A DNA stretch of 45,246 nucleotides, from the NCBI GenBank assembly GCA_945872185.1, contig CAMBZX010000004.1, forward strand, positions 1 through 45,246. The letters run 5' to 3'. The number at the start of each line of letters is the position of its first letter. The first letter of the stretch is position 1. A program made the translations under genes and the position numbers. A model generated the notes under the pieces. That model was not told where the DNA came from, did no database searches, and saw only the letters and a program-made list of their open reading frames with translations. The stretch is from Synechococcus sp. UW140. GTDB lineage: Bacteria; Cyanobacteriota; Cyanobacteriia; PCC-6307; Cyanobiaceae. This document shows positions 14,965-23,848 of this stretch, one piece after another.

Positions 14965-16494
14965 ATGGCCATGGTCCTGAAGGGGCGATGGGCCGGGTCG
15001 TATCGATTGGTTTGGTCTGGAATGGTGGCGCTGGCTCTGGTCCAGCCCGGCGCCAGGGGCGCAGTCCGCGAAGAGGTCTCACCCCCAGAACTACGGGAGC
15101 TCCGCAGTCTGCTGGAGGGGAGCCAGCGGGTATCGATGGCAGAAGCAATCAGCTCCACCCTGCGCCACAATCCCTCACTTCAGGCCTCATTCGCCAAGAT
15201 CCAGGCCAGGGCGTGGAACCTGACGGCCAATCGGCGGCGCTGGTGGCCAACGGCGGCGGTGCAGGCCGACCCTGACACGACCATGTTGGGGCAGGTCTTC
15301 GAAACAACCGTAGCCAAGTACCCGAACAGCAGCAGCAGCACTTTTGCAACCAGCACTTATAACAGCAGTTACAGCAATTACAGCAACTATGGCAATGCGT
15401 CGCTGGGGCTGATTCTGAGCTGGAGTTTCTTTGATCCCACGCGACAGCCCGCCATCAACAGTGCCAGCGCCAGCCTCAGCGCCCAGAAATTGACATTTAA
15501 TGCGGTGGCCCGCAGTCTTGTTCTTGATACCCAGATTCTCTACCACACCCTGCAACAAACAGAGCGACTGATCCAGGTTTACGAGAGGATTTTACGTGAG
15601 AATGCAAAGCAGGTGGCGATGATCAATGCCCAGTTGAAAGCCGGTATGACCAACATCGGCGATGTGGCAGAGAAGCGGACACAAATGCTTAACCAGTTGA
15701 CCCATCTGGTCCTGCTCTACCAGCAGCAAACCCACAATGCTTCGAATCTGGCGACCAACATGGGCCTGACTCCCGGCAGTGCGGTGCTGCCTCTGGATCC
15801 GCCCGAGGAGCCGCCCCCCTGGCCCCTCAGCCTGGAGGCCACGATCCAGGAGGGACTGCAATTGCGAGAAGAGATCCAGGCGAGCCTGGCCGAAGCTTCG
15901 GCCTACCAGTGGGATGCACGCCGGCTTGTCAACACCTATCTACCCGTATTGATGCTCACAGGCACAGCCTATGGCTATCGCGGACAGGGAACCTTCGCTG
16001 GCAACGTGGCCCAGGATCCAGCGCCTTACTTCAGCAGACAGCACAGCACGGATGCCAGGCTCGGATTGGGCTTGCGCTGGGATTTCCTTGATGGTGGAAT
16101 CCGCAATGCCGAAGCACGGCAAGCGGATTTCCAGGCCAAAGTGTTCGAGAGTCAGGCCCAAGAGAACCGCCTCAACATAGCCAATCAGGTTCGTCGCAGT
16201 TATATGAGCTATCGGACAGCGAAACTCGCCTTACCTGGGGCAAGCCAAGCCTGTATCGAATCTGAAATAGCGCTAAAAGTAGCGAATAAGCGATACCAAG
16301 TTGGAATCGGCGACATGGCAGACTTGATCCAGGCCACCCAGCTGCTGGCGGAAGCGGCACAGAATCTCAAGGCAATACAGCTGAGTTATAGCAACTCTTT
16401 GGCTGAGCTCTATCGCTATTCAGCTCAATGGCCAGCCAAGCAAAGTGATCAAATTCTACGGGATATTCGCTCGTTTGACGAAGCACAACCATGA
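14965..16494 (+). CDS. TolC-like outer membrane efflux protein
   Basis: A 509-residue outer membrane efflux protein. Residues 1-33 form a signal peptide (basic start, 'GMVALALVQPGARGA'). Two tandem OEP halves follow. The first has 'SMAEAISSTLRHNPSLQASFAKIQ' near 60 and 'GLILSWSFFDPTRQPAINSA' near 145-165. The second has 'LGLGLRWDFLDGGIRNAEARQ' near 370 and 'VGIGDMADLIQATQLLAEA' near 445. TolC proteins trimerise into an outer-membrane beta-barrel with a periplasmic helical tunnel and dock on HlyD-type adaptors. It overlaps the next gene by ATGA. A Ser/Asn/Tyr-rich stretch near residue 115-140 is an unusual surface loop. GC falls noticeably within this gene, marking the left edge of the accessory island. 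Confidence 0.92.
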   Translation: MAMVLKGRWAGSYRLVWSGMVALALVQPGARGAVREEVSPPELRELRSLLEGSQRVSMAEAISSTLRHNPSLQASFAKIQARAWNLTANRRRWWPTAAVQADPDTTMLGQVFETTVAKYPNSSSSTFATSTYNSSYSNYSNYGNASLGLILSWSFFDPTRQPAINSASASLSAQKLTFNAVARSLVLDTQILYHTLQQTERLIQVYERILRENAKQVAMINAQLKAGMTNIGDVAEKRTQMLNQLTHLVLLYQQQTHNASNLATNMGLTPGSAVLPLDPPEEPPPWPLSLEATIQEGLQLREEIQASLAEASAYQWDARRLVNTYLPVLMLTGTAYGYRGQGTFAGNVAQDPAPYFSRQHSTDARLGLGLRWDFLDGGIRNAEARQADFQAKVFESQAQENRLNIANQVRRSYMSYRTAKLALPGASQACIESEIALKVANKRYQVGIGDMADLIQATQLLAEAAQNLKAIQLSYSNSLAELYRYSAQWPAKQSDQILRDIRSFDEAQP

Positions 16495-17897
16495 ATAACA
16501 AAATCGATCCTGCTGAGCCCATTCAAGCCAGGACCTCGCCTGCAGCGGTGAAGCTGTTATCGATACCTTTGCGGTTCTCGATCATCATCAGCTTACTGAT
16601 CAGCCTCTCTGGCATTGCCTGGGCCTGCTTTGCACGAATCCCGATCTATGTCAACGGTATTGCCTACATGCTCAGGCTAGGTGATGTGGACGCAATTGTT
16701 GCCAATGCCGAAGGACGCATTTATTACCAATTTACTGCTTCTCAGTTAATCAGTCAGCCGCTGTTCAAGCGCCTCTACCAAATCACCAAGGATCAAGATG
16801 CAATTGAAAAGTCCGAGGTGCCAGAACTCATCAGAGAACTACTCGCCACCCGTACCAGCGGCCCCAGGCTAGACCTCAATAACACCTATCCAAACATGGT
16901 GCCCCCAGGCCAGGTGCTGGCCTGGATTGACTCTCCCCCCAGCCGTAATCATCTAACTAAAAGTCTTCTTTCCTATAACCAGGAAAGCATTATGCTCACC
17001 AGCAAAAGTGAAGAGCTCAAGAGAATAAGCAATAAGATAAATGCAAAACTGTCAATTCTTAGGCAACAAGTTAAATCAGAAAGCGAGCAACTCGAGAAAA
17101 TCTCAGCCTTACTTGGTACAGGCTATGCCAGTCGCGAAAATGTCCTTAGACAAAAGGCCAGGGTGGACGATGTCCGGACAGCAATCATCTCCCATGCCCA
17201 GGAAATTGCCATTAATTCACATGAGCAAACAGAAAACGAAGTAAATCAGCAAAAGGCGCTGGTTAAGTTGCGCAGTGATCTTCTCGACTATATTGACAAG
17301 TGTTTTTTGTTCGCCAAAAAGCCTCTCTACATTGTCGATCTTAACAGTCCTCAGTTCAGTCTGGTTCATGCCGAAGACACGGTTATGAATGTCTCAGCAG
17401 TCAAGCTCAGCCAGTTACCCGATCACATCCCCGGATATCTGAGCCAGAGAGATGCCCAACAAATCAACACGGACATGGCTGTGCTTGTAACGCCAGTGGG
17501 CATGGATCGCGCCCAATTCGGTGGCATCATGGGCAAGGTCCAGAAAGTCAATAATCTCCCCTCCAACCTCCAGCAGATCGCCGAACGCATCGGCTCAGTG
17601 GCCATCGCCAAGGAGGTGAGCGCCATGATTGAAAATCCTGTGCGCGTTGATTTGATCCTCCAGCGTGATCCCCGTGATCAGGAGCCTAATCATGGCGGGT
17701 TTCGCTGGTCTTCACCGGGTTCGCCACCCTTCCCAATCAGCTCGGGAAATCAACTGAACCTTCAGATCACAGCCCAGCGGGTGTCCCCCATCAGCCTCCT
17801 GATCCCGTTCATCCTTAAGACTTCAGGGGTCAGTCCTCTCAGTCGCTCACCCCATCGCCAGCAAGCAATTGCGCCGAACAGCCAGGGTGCGCCGTGA
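16491..17897 (+). CDS. HlyD-type membrane fusion protein (NHLM export type)
   Basis: A 468-residue periplasmic adaptor. A short cytosolic N-terminus is followed by one membrane span at about residues 27-48 ('FSIIISLLISLSGIAWACF'). Next come a biotinyl-lipoyl-like half, a long charged coiled coil at about 160-265, the second half, and a low-complexity tail. The 'RIPIYVNGIAYM' start and the 'VLVTPVGMDRAQFGGIMGKV' block near 330 resemble the secretion proteins that partner NHLM-type peptide exporters. It links the inner-membrane ABC proteins to the TolC-like channel. Start and stop overlap both neighbours, so the operon is tightly coupled. It is AT-rich compared with the core genes. Confidence 0.85.
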   Translation: MNNKIDPAEPIQARTSPAAVKLLSIPLRFSIIISLLISLSGIAWACFARIPIYVNGIAYMLRLGDVDAIVANAEGRIYYQFTASQLISQPLFKRLYQITKDQDAIEKSEVPELIRELLATRTSGPRLDLNNTYPNMVPPGQVLAWIDSPPSRNHLTKSLLSYNQESIMLTSKSEELKRISNKINAKLSILRQQVKSESEQLEKISALLGTGYASRENVLRQKARVDDVRTAIISHAQEIAINSHEQTENEVNQQKALVKLRSDLLDYIDKCFLFAKKPLYIVDLNSPQFSLVHAEDTVMNVSAVKLSQLPDHIPGYLSQRDAQQINTDMAVLVTPVGMDRAQFGGIMGKVQKVNNLPSNLQQIAERIGSVAIAKEVSAMIENPVRVDLILQRDPRDQEPNHGGFRWSSPGSPPFPISSGNQLNLQITAQRVSPISLLIPFILKTSGVSPLSRSPHRQQAIAPNSQGAP

Positions 17898-20089
17898 TGA
17901 AAGTTCAGCGACTCACCCGCCAGCGTCGAATCAACGCGATTCTGGAATCTGAGCCCAATGAATCCGGTGCTGTCGCCCTCGGCATCATTCTTGCCTTCCA
18001 TGGCCGGCATCTGGGGCTGACAGCCATCAAAAATGACTGTGGCGTCACCCGAGATGGCACCACGCCAGCCAAACTGCTGGCGGCGGCCCGGCTGCATGGC
18101 CTGCAGAGCCAACAGCAGCTGAAGGTGGGGCCGGAGTCACTGCTGGAGCTGGAACGATCCGGCCGTTTGCCGGCGATTGTGCACACCAAGGACAACCGCT
18201 ACATCGTTCTGGTGCGCTGGCGTCGCGATGGCCTGGAGGTGTTCGATACAGCTCGAGGCAGCCTACGGATCCAGCCAGAGCAGCTCCAGGCCGCCGAGAT
18301 CCTGCTGCTGCAGCCCGGTCCAGACTTCCAGCCTCAGGGCACACCCCCCTCGATCTGGACTGTGCTGCTGCGGTTACTACAGCCCCTCAGCGCTGAACTG
18401 GCCCTGCTGACGCTGATCGCCAGCGCCGCTGTTGTCCCCCTGTTGATGATTGCCGGCAGCACCTCCCAGTTCATTGATGGCTTTCTGCAGCAGCAGCGGC
18501 TGTCCTTTGGGCTGCCGATCCTGTGGTTGGTTCTGATGGCGGTGGCACTCTGGCTGCTGCTGAGCCTGTTTCGCAATCTCATGATCAGGCGGGTCAACTA
18601 TGTGTTGACCCGCAGCTTTGCTGCCGACATCTTTGAATATGCCTTCTCAGCCGATTTCCCCTACTACCTTCAACGCAGCAGCTCGGAGCTGGCTGGAAGG
18701 ATGAGCTTTGCCATGTATATTCCCAATCTGGTCGTTAATCGCATTGGATCGGCATGCCTGCAACTGTGGACAGGCGTTCTGCTGATTGTTTTCTCCTCGC
18801 TGATCTCTCCGATCCTGTTCCTGCTGCTGCTGGCAGGATTCATTCTGGCCATAGCCTACAATGTTTGGATTGCACTGAGCCTAGCTGTTAATAACGACAT
18901 CCTTGCGTCAGAAGGCAACCAGGCAGGATCCAAGGGGATTGAAGCAATCGCCAATATTGAGTCAATCAAGTCATCTGGACTGGAACTTAATTTTTTAAGG
19001 GAATTTCAGTGGCATTATCTCGAAGGAATTCGTCAAACACAGATTATTGGTAGACTGGCAATCCGATCGGATCTTTCGGTGAATGGATCCGTCTTCGCGA
19101 TTACGGCCATCCTGCTTGGCGTCGGCGGTTTGCTGATCATCCAAGGCTCCCTGTCATTGGGGGCCCTGCTGGCCTTCCTCTTTCTACAATCACAAATCAA
19201 TAATGCCATATATCAGATTCCAAACATCAGCAATAGTTGGCAGCAGGCGCAAGGTAAGCTGCGCCGCTATCACGACCTCGCGACGGCACCACGTGATCCC
19301 TATCTGAGAGGCTTTTCTCGCTATTCTGATCTGCCACTTGAACGCCAAAAGCTGGTGGGTCGAATTGAGCTTGAGAACGTCAATTATGCGTTTAGCCCTG
19401 TTGATGAGGCTTACATCTGTAATCTCAACATCCAAGTGAATCCGGGGGAGCATCTGGCACTGGTTGGCAGCAGTGGCTCTGGCAAATCAACGATCATCCG
19501 GATGCTTGCTGGTTTTTATCGACCGAGCTCAGGCCATTACCGCATCGCCGGTCGCGAATGGATGACGATTCCGGATCCGACGATCCGCTCCTCCCTCGCC
19601 TATGTGCCCCAAGATGTCTTTGTCTTTAATACTTCATTCGAGGACAACATCAAGCTCTGGCGTCCGGACTGCAGTCACGCCGATGTTGTCAGAGCTGCCA
19701 TGGCTGCCGATCTTCACGATGACATTATGAAATATGGTGAGTCTTATAATGCAATCATGAAAGACAATGGCACCAATCTCAGTGGTGGCCAGCGTCAGCG
19801 ACTGGAAATAGCCCGAGCCTTAATTCATAAGCCCACCATTCTATTGCTGGATGAAGCCACCAGTGCCCTGGACAACAGAACCGAGGAGCATGTGCTGGCT
19901 GCTTTGCGGCGTTTGGGCATCACCGTCATCAGCGTCGCCCACCGTCTCAATGCCGCCAAGCAAAGCGATCAGGTGATTGTGCTGGAGCAGGGCAAGGTGC
20001 TGGAGCAGGGCCCCCCGGACCAGTTGCTGGCCCGCCAGGGTGCCTTTCAGCGTCTGGTGCTGGCCGAAGGCCAGCTGCAGGGGCATTGA
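17897..20089 (+). CDS. ABC transporter with inactive C39 peptidase-like domain (NHLM type)
   Basis: A 730-residue ABC exporter in three parts. Residues about 10-135 form a C39 peptidase-like domain, about 155-440 hold the membrane spans, and about 490-725 form the ATPase: 'GSSGSGKSTIIRM', 'LSGGQRQRLEIARAL', 'ILLLDEATSALD'. Active relatives read ECGA and NHF at the catalytic Cys and His. Here they read 'NESGAVALGIILAFHGR' (Ser at about residue 23) and 'KDNRYIVLV' (Arg at about 101). The Asp in 'FDTARG' remains. So the leader-cutting activity should be lost, while the domain may still bind substrate, as the C39-like domain of HlyB does. 'CGVTRDG' is typical of the NHLM branch. The ATG at 17897 overlaps the HlyD stop (TGATG); a GTG at 17894 is also possible. 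Confidence 0.9.
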   Translation: MKVQRLTRQRRINAILESEPNESGAVALGIILAFHGRHLGLTAIKNDCGVTRDGTTPAKLLAAARLHGLQSQQQLKVGPESLLELERSGRLPAIVHTKDNRYIVLVRWRRDGLEVFDTARGSLRIQPEQLQAAEILLLQPGPDFQPQGTPPSIWTVLLRLLQPLSAELALLTLIASAAVVPLLMIAGSTSQFIDGFLQQQRLSFGLPILWLVLMAVALWLLLSLFRNLMIRRVNYVLTRSFAADIFEYAFSADFPYYLQRSSSELAGRMSFAMYIPNLVVNRIGSACLQLWTGVLLIVFSSLISPILFLLLLAGFILAIAYNVWIALSLAVNNDILASEGNQAGSKGIEAIANIESIKSSGLELNFLREFQWHYLEGIRQTQIIGRLAIRSDLSVNGSVFAITAILLGVGGLLIIQGSLSLGALLAFLFLQSQINNAIYQIPNISNSWQQAQGKLRRYHDLATAPRDPYLRGFSRYSDLPLERQKLVGRIELENVNYAFSPVDEAYICNLNIQVNPGEHLALVGSSGSGKSTIIRMLAGFYRPSSGHYRIAGREWMTIPDPTIRSSLAYVPQDVFVFNTSFEDNIKLWRPDCSHADVVRAAMAADLHDDIMKYGESYNAIMKDNGTNLSGGQRQRLEIARALIHKPTILLLDEATSALDNRTEEHVLAALRRLGITVISVAHRLNAAKQSDQVIVLEQGKVLEQGPPDQLLARQGAFQRLVLAEGQLQGH

Positions 20090-20093
20090 GCTG

Positions 20094-22289
20094 ATGCACC
20101 GACTCCAACCCAGCGCCGATCCACCGCCTGGTCAAGGGCCAGCGCACCAGTTGCTCGGTAGCCTCGATCGCAGCCTGTATCGCCTCAACCGCCAGAGACC
20201 GGCAGAAACGCATGGCGATAGCCGCATCCTGCTGCTCAGCAAGGCCCTCAGGCTCCTCGGTATGACGAGCTACCGGATTCATGCCTATCCGGGGAGCTTT
20301 CTAGATTTGCTGGAGCACAATGATATCTATAATCGAACCATCGCACTCCCCACGAATCTTGAAAAGGGCGAATACCAGCTGCTGATTCTGTTCAGCACCA
20401 GTGATCACACTCCCTATCTGCTCAGCCGCTCTGGCCAACGCAACCAGGTGCTCACCGCGGTGGATGGCCAGGTGGTACCGCTCAGGGGTGGGCTGCCAGC
20501 CCTGCATCACCAGGCCATCGAACTCTATCCGCTGTTGCCGGCAACGCTGCAGGGACCCTGGGATGTGCTGCGCTTCACCTACGGCACGGACATGGCGGCC
20601 ATCGTGGCACTGTTGGCGATCTCGCTGGTTGTGGTGGGATTCAGCCTCTCGATTCCTATCCTCACCAATATTCTTGTTTCGCAAGTTCTGCCCCAAACCG
20701 ACTACACCCTGCTGCTTGAAAGTTTGGTTGTGGTGAGCCTGATCATTATTGCTTCTATCTCTGGTCAATACGTGCAAGGCCTGATGGCCTTGAGACTGGA
20801 AATAATCTCCGATCTACGCCTGCAGACAGCTCTCTGGGACCGGCTCACAAAACTACCACTCCTATTCATTCAGAGTCAGAGCATCGGCGATATCAACTCG
20901 CGCGTCACCGCCATCTATCGCATTCGTAGCCAGATCAATGCAGGCACGCTTAAAAGCCTGCTGTCTGCCCTGTTCTCCCTGGCATTCTTCGTGCTGATGT
21001 TCAGCTACAGCCCCAGGCTTGCTCTCTGGTCTTCAGCGCTTGTTGTCATTGTGTATGCGGCTATTTTCCAGATTGCACGCATCGCCATCTCGATTCAGGA
21101 TGAGATTAACCCCCAGATGGCAAGAATTGCAAACTTCGCCTACCAATCACTTTGCGGCATTGCCCAGGTCCGCACACTCGGATGTGAAGCCTTTGTCCTG
21201 AAGCGCTGGATGATTTTGTTTACGGAGTTCGCAGATGCAAACCTGCGCTCCACCTCCTTTTCCCAGCTCATTGAGCTGGCGACCAATCTGCTGAGCATGG
21301 CTGGCTCTTTGTTGCTCTTTGCGGTTGCGATAATCCAGGTGCTCACATCTCCAGCAGATTTATCTAACCCCTCATCAATCGCTTCCTTCATCGCCTTTTA
21401 TGCGGCTTTCATCGCCTTTTGTGCAGCCGTGTCTTCGGCGACCAGTGCTCTTGCTGACGTGTTCTCCAATGTGATTTCTCTGTGGAAGCGATGTGAGCCT
21501 GTTCTTTATCAACCTGTAGAAAGCGGATATGAACCCGAGGCCATTCACCATGAAGTACAAGGTAACTTCTCGATCTGCGACCTGTCCTTCCAGTTTCCTG
21601 GCAGTAACCACCGAACATTTGTCAATCTCAACTTCGAAGTAAGGGCTGGGTCCTATGTGGCGATCACCGGCCCCAGCGGTGCTGGCAAATCAACATTGTT
21701 GAAGCTGATCACCGGTCTGATGAGTCCCAGCTCTGGCGAAATCCTGGTGGATCACATTCCCCTGCCATTACTGGCAATTCGTGCCTATCGCAGACAACTC
21801 GGCATCGTCATCCAGGATGCGCGCCTCGATAACGGCACCATTTTGAATGTGGTTTTAGGAGGTCGTACAGATGATGAGCCAGCCGTCTGGGCGGCCCTGG
21901 AGCAGGCCTGCATCGCAGCAGAAATACGCAGCATGCCACTTGGACTCCACACCCCCATCCTCAATGGAGGCAGCAACATTTCCGGCGGTCAGCGGCAGCG
22001 CCTGGCCCTGGCCCGCGCCCTGCTACCCCAGCCCAGGGTCTTGCTGCTGGATGAGGCCACCAGTGCCATTGATACCATCTCTCAGCAGCAAATCTCCAAC
22101 ACCATCGATTCTCTCGGGATCACCCGCATTGCCATCGCCCACCGCCTCTCCACCTTGCGCAATGCCAACCAGGTGATCGTCATCGAGAACGGCACCATCT
22201 CTCAACGCGGCAGTTTCCAGGAGTTGCTGGAGCAGGAGGGCTACCTGCGGCGCATGGTGGAGCTGGAAACCCGTAGCGGTGCTGGGTGA
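20094..22289 (+). CDS. Second NHLM-type ABC transporter (permease-ATPase)
   Basis: A 731-residue ABC half-transporter with a 170-residue N-terminal soluble region. The region lacks peptidase motifs, as in the second ABC protein of NHLM systems. Membrane spans lie at about 180-430, with 'LVVVGFSLSIPILTNILVSQ' as the first pair. The ATPase at about 505-725 has 'GPSGAGKSTLLKL', 'ISGGQRQRLALARAL' and 'VLLLDEATSAID'. It starts four bases after the previous stop. It probably forms a heterodimer with the preceding protein. The only small frame directly downstream (22339) lacks a double-glycine leader, so no peptide substrate was identified. Confidence 0.88.
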   Translation: MHRLQPSADPPPGQGPAHQLLGSLDRSLYRLNRQRPAETHGDSRILLLSKALRLLGMTSYRIHAYPGSFLDLLEHNDIYNRTIALPTNLEKGEYQLLILFSTSDHTPYLLSRSGQRNQVLTAVDGQVVPLRGGLPALHHQAIELYPLLPATLQGPWDVLRFTYGTDMAAIVALLAISLVVVGFSLSIPILTNILVSQVLPQTDYTLLLESLVVVSLIIIASISGQYVQGLMALRLEIISDLRLQTALWDRLTKLPLLFIQSQSIGDINSRVTAIYRIRSQINAGTLKSLLSALFSLAFFVLMFSYSPRLALWSSALVVIVYAAIFQIARIAISIQDEINPQMARIANFAYQSLCGIAQVRTLGCEAFVLKRWMILFTEFADANLRSTSFSQLIELATNLLSMAGSLLLFAVAIIQVLTSPADLSNPSSIASFIAFYAAFIAFCAAVSSATSALADVFSNVISLWKRCEPVLYQPVESGYEPEAIHHEVQGNFSICDLSFQFPGSNHRTFVNLNFEVRAGSYVAITGPSGAGKSTLLKLITGLMSPSSGEILVDHIPLPLLAIRAYRRQLGIVIQDARLDNGTILNVVLGGRTDDEPAVWAALEQACIAAEIRSMPLGLHTPILNGGSNISGGQRQRLALARALLPQPRVLLLDEATSAIDTISQQQISNTIDSLGITRIAIAHRLSTLRNANQVIVIENGTISQRGSFQELLEQEGYLRRMVELETRSGAG

Positions 22290-22338
22290 TACTGCCCAGC
22301 TGGCGAGCAGGCCCAAACTCCCGCTATGTTTAACCCGG

Positions 22339-22467
22339 ATGGAGAAGTTACTTCAACTACTTCATGACGCGGGGGCACAGTCCTCTAGTTTCAGTCACTC
22401 AAATGTAGCGTCCAAAGATTTGCTGATTGAAGTTGTTTTTAATCAGAAGCACATTGATCCTGATTAA
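22339..22467 (+). CDS. Possible small protein, 42 aa
   Basis: Short frame beginning MEKLLQLLHDAGAQ directly after the exporter operon, 49 bases past its last stop. It has a hydrophobic-acidic helix, then a Ser-rich turn, then 'LLIEVVFNQKHIDPD'. There is no clear ribosome site and no double-glycine leader, and I do not recognise it. It could be a gene remnant or chance. It is listed because an exporter substrate might be expected here. Confidence 0.2.
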   Translation: MEKLLQLLHDAGAQSSSFSHSNVASKDLLIEVVFNQKHIDPD

Positions 22468-22485
22468 AGTCCCTCTGGAACTTCG

Positions 22486-23343
22486 TTAGTTCAGATCCTC
22501 AAATCGCTGGGTGAGGCGTGATTTCGCTATCTCGATTGGTGCCACTGGTAATGGCAGTGGTTGGCGCAGTAGGCCGAGCAACACTGGGATGGCCAGGAAG
22601 CTGACGTACACCAGTGCGATCTCAACCACAACGTCAAAGGCTAAGGCCGAAAAGGTGATCAACGATCCGGCTTGCTCATACCCATAGCCCGCGGAATCGA
22701 TCTCGACCCACCGGCCACCGACAGCAACCTGGGTCGATGACCAGACGGTACCGAGGCAAACCATAAAGCCGAACATCATCAGTGTGCGCTGGCGCCAGCG
22801 CTTACGGATAACGTAGAACACGATCACAAGAAGACTTAGGACAGCCAGGGCGAGCAGAGCTCTGGAATCCAAAAGGTTTCGGCGTGATGCTGGCTCCAAG
22901 GCTAGTAAGAACCGACGCGATCTGAACGTTGCCAGGGCAATTGTTCCCAAAACCACCACTCCTGCGATCAATCCACTGATCCGGGTGCTTCGATTCAGGA
23001 TTCTGTCACCGACGAACAAACCGACAACAGCAACGAAGGCCCCTTCCGACATTCCCTGAATGACCCAGGACAGCGTCAGGGAGAGCGGTTGGCCGAACAG
23101 CGAACGTACTGGCATGTCGCGGATGCCTTGAAGCGTCAGGAGGGCTTCGGCGGCAGCCCATAGAAGCGAACCGCACACAAAGACCCACAGGTAATCAAGT
23201 CGGCGCTGCCGACGCCAATCCCATAGCACCATGCCAATTGTGATGAAAGCGATCAGCAGCTTAGGCGTGAAGTCACGTGCGAAGCCAGCACCACGAATGA
23301 TGTAAATAGCAGCAAGATTCATCAGTTCAATATCTGGATACAT
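22486..23343 (-). CDS. Multi-spanning membrane protein, unknown function
   Basis: A 285-residue integral membrane protein with about seven to eight hydrophobic segments, separated by short basic loops such as 'WDWRRQRRLDY' and 'RKRWRQR'. The C-terminus is soluble ('VAPIEIAKSRLTQRFEDLN'). I see no motif for an enzyme or a known transporter. It stands between the exporter operon and the sulfotransferase gene, convergent with the former and divergent from the latter. Its GC is intermediate. A role in the island (for example lipid handling) is only suggested by position. Confidence 0.65.
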   Translation of the reverse strand: MYPDIELMNLAAIYIIRGAGFARDFTPKLLIAFITIGMVLWDWRRQRRLDYLWVFVCGSLLWAAAEALLTLQGIRDMPVRSLFGQPLSLTLSWVIQGMSEGAFVAVVGLFVGDRILNRSTRISGLIAGVVVLGTIALATFRSRRFLLALEPASRRNLLDSRALLALAVLSLLVIVFYVIRKRWRQRTLMMFGFMVCLGTVWSSTQVAVGGRWVEIDSAGYGYEQAGSLITFSALAFDVVVEIALVYVSFLAIPVLLGLLRQPLPLPVAPIEIAKSRLTQRFEDLN

Positions 23344-23848
23344 GATTGTAGAGCTCCACGGTCACGGGCGCTGGACGCGGCACAAGCAATGAAGTGGTAT
23401 GACTTCTTATTCGTTGCCAGCTTCGATTTTCTGCTAGTTATGATTTGCGACAATTCAGGCGCTCAAACAAGAGATGACTTGGAAATTAGCGGTAAATAAT
23501 CGAGGCCGAAATAAGTCCTCGCGATTTGCGTGACGAACTCAATGGCCAAGAAGTATTCAGACAAAAGCTTCATGGAGTCTGTGTGGCTATCGAGAAGAGC
23601 AGATATTTATTGCAGGAAGACGAATACCCCTTGTTTTCGAAATAAAGACTTCTTGCATTTTGGCCGCATTACGCTTTTTCTTCGCTGCCCTGCAATGGGG
23701 TAAGTCTGATGTCACATTTGAAACCCAACGGCGGCACGGTGCTCCTACAGGCATTGCCGGCGTAGGCTGGTAGCTGTGAATAGGGTGTCAAGGATGAATT
23801 GGGTGATGCCGGTCCATCTGCGATGTCAGGTCCAGTTGCTTATCCGCC
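23344..23848. other. Gene-free interval, 505 bases
   Basis: AT-rich intergenic DNA between two divergent genes. No frame reads like a protein. The sequence changes character near 23700, becoming more GC-rich. It could contain decayed gene pieces, but none was recognised. Promoters of both flanking genes should be here. Confidence 0.45.

Noticed and set aside
23700-23848. Possible transposase fragment before the sulfotransferase gene
   Set aside because: The frame starting near 23777 is short and shows no transposase motif; no inverted repeat ends were found.
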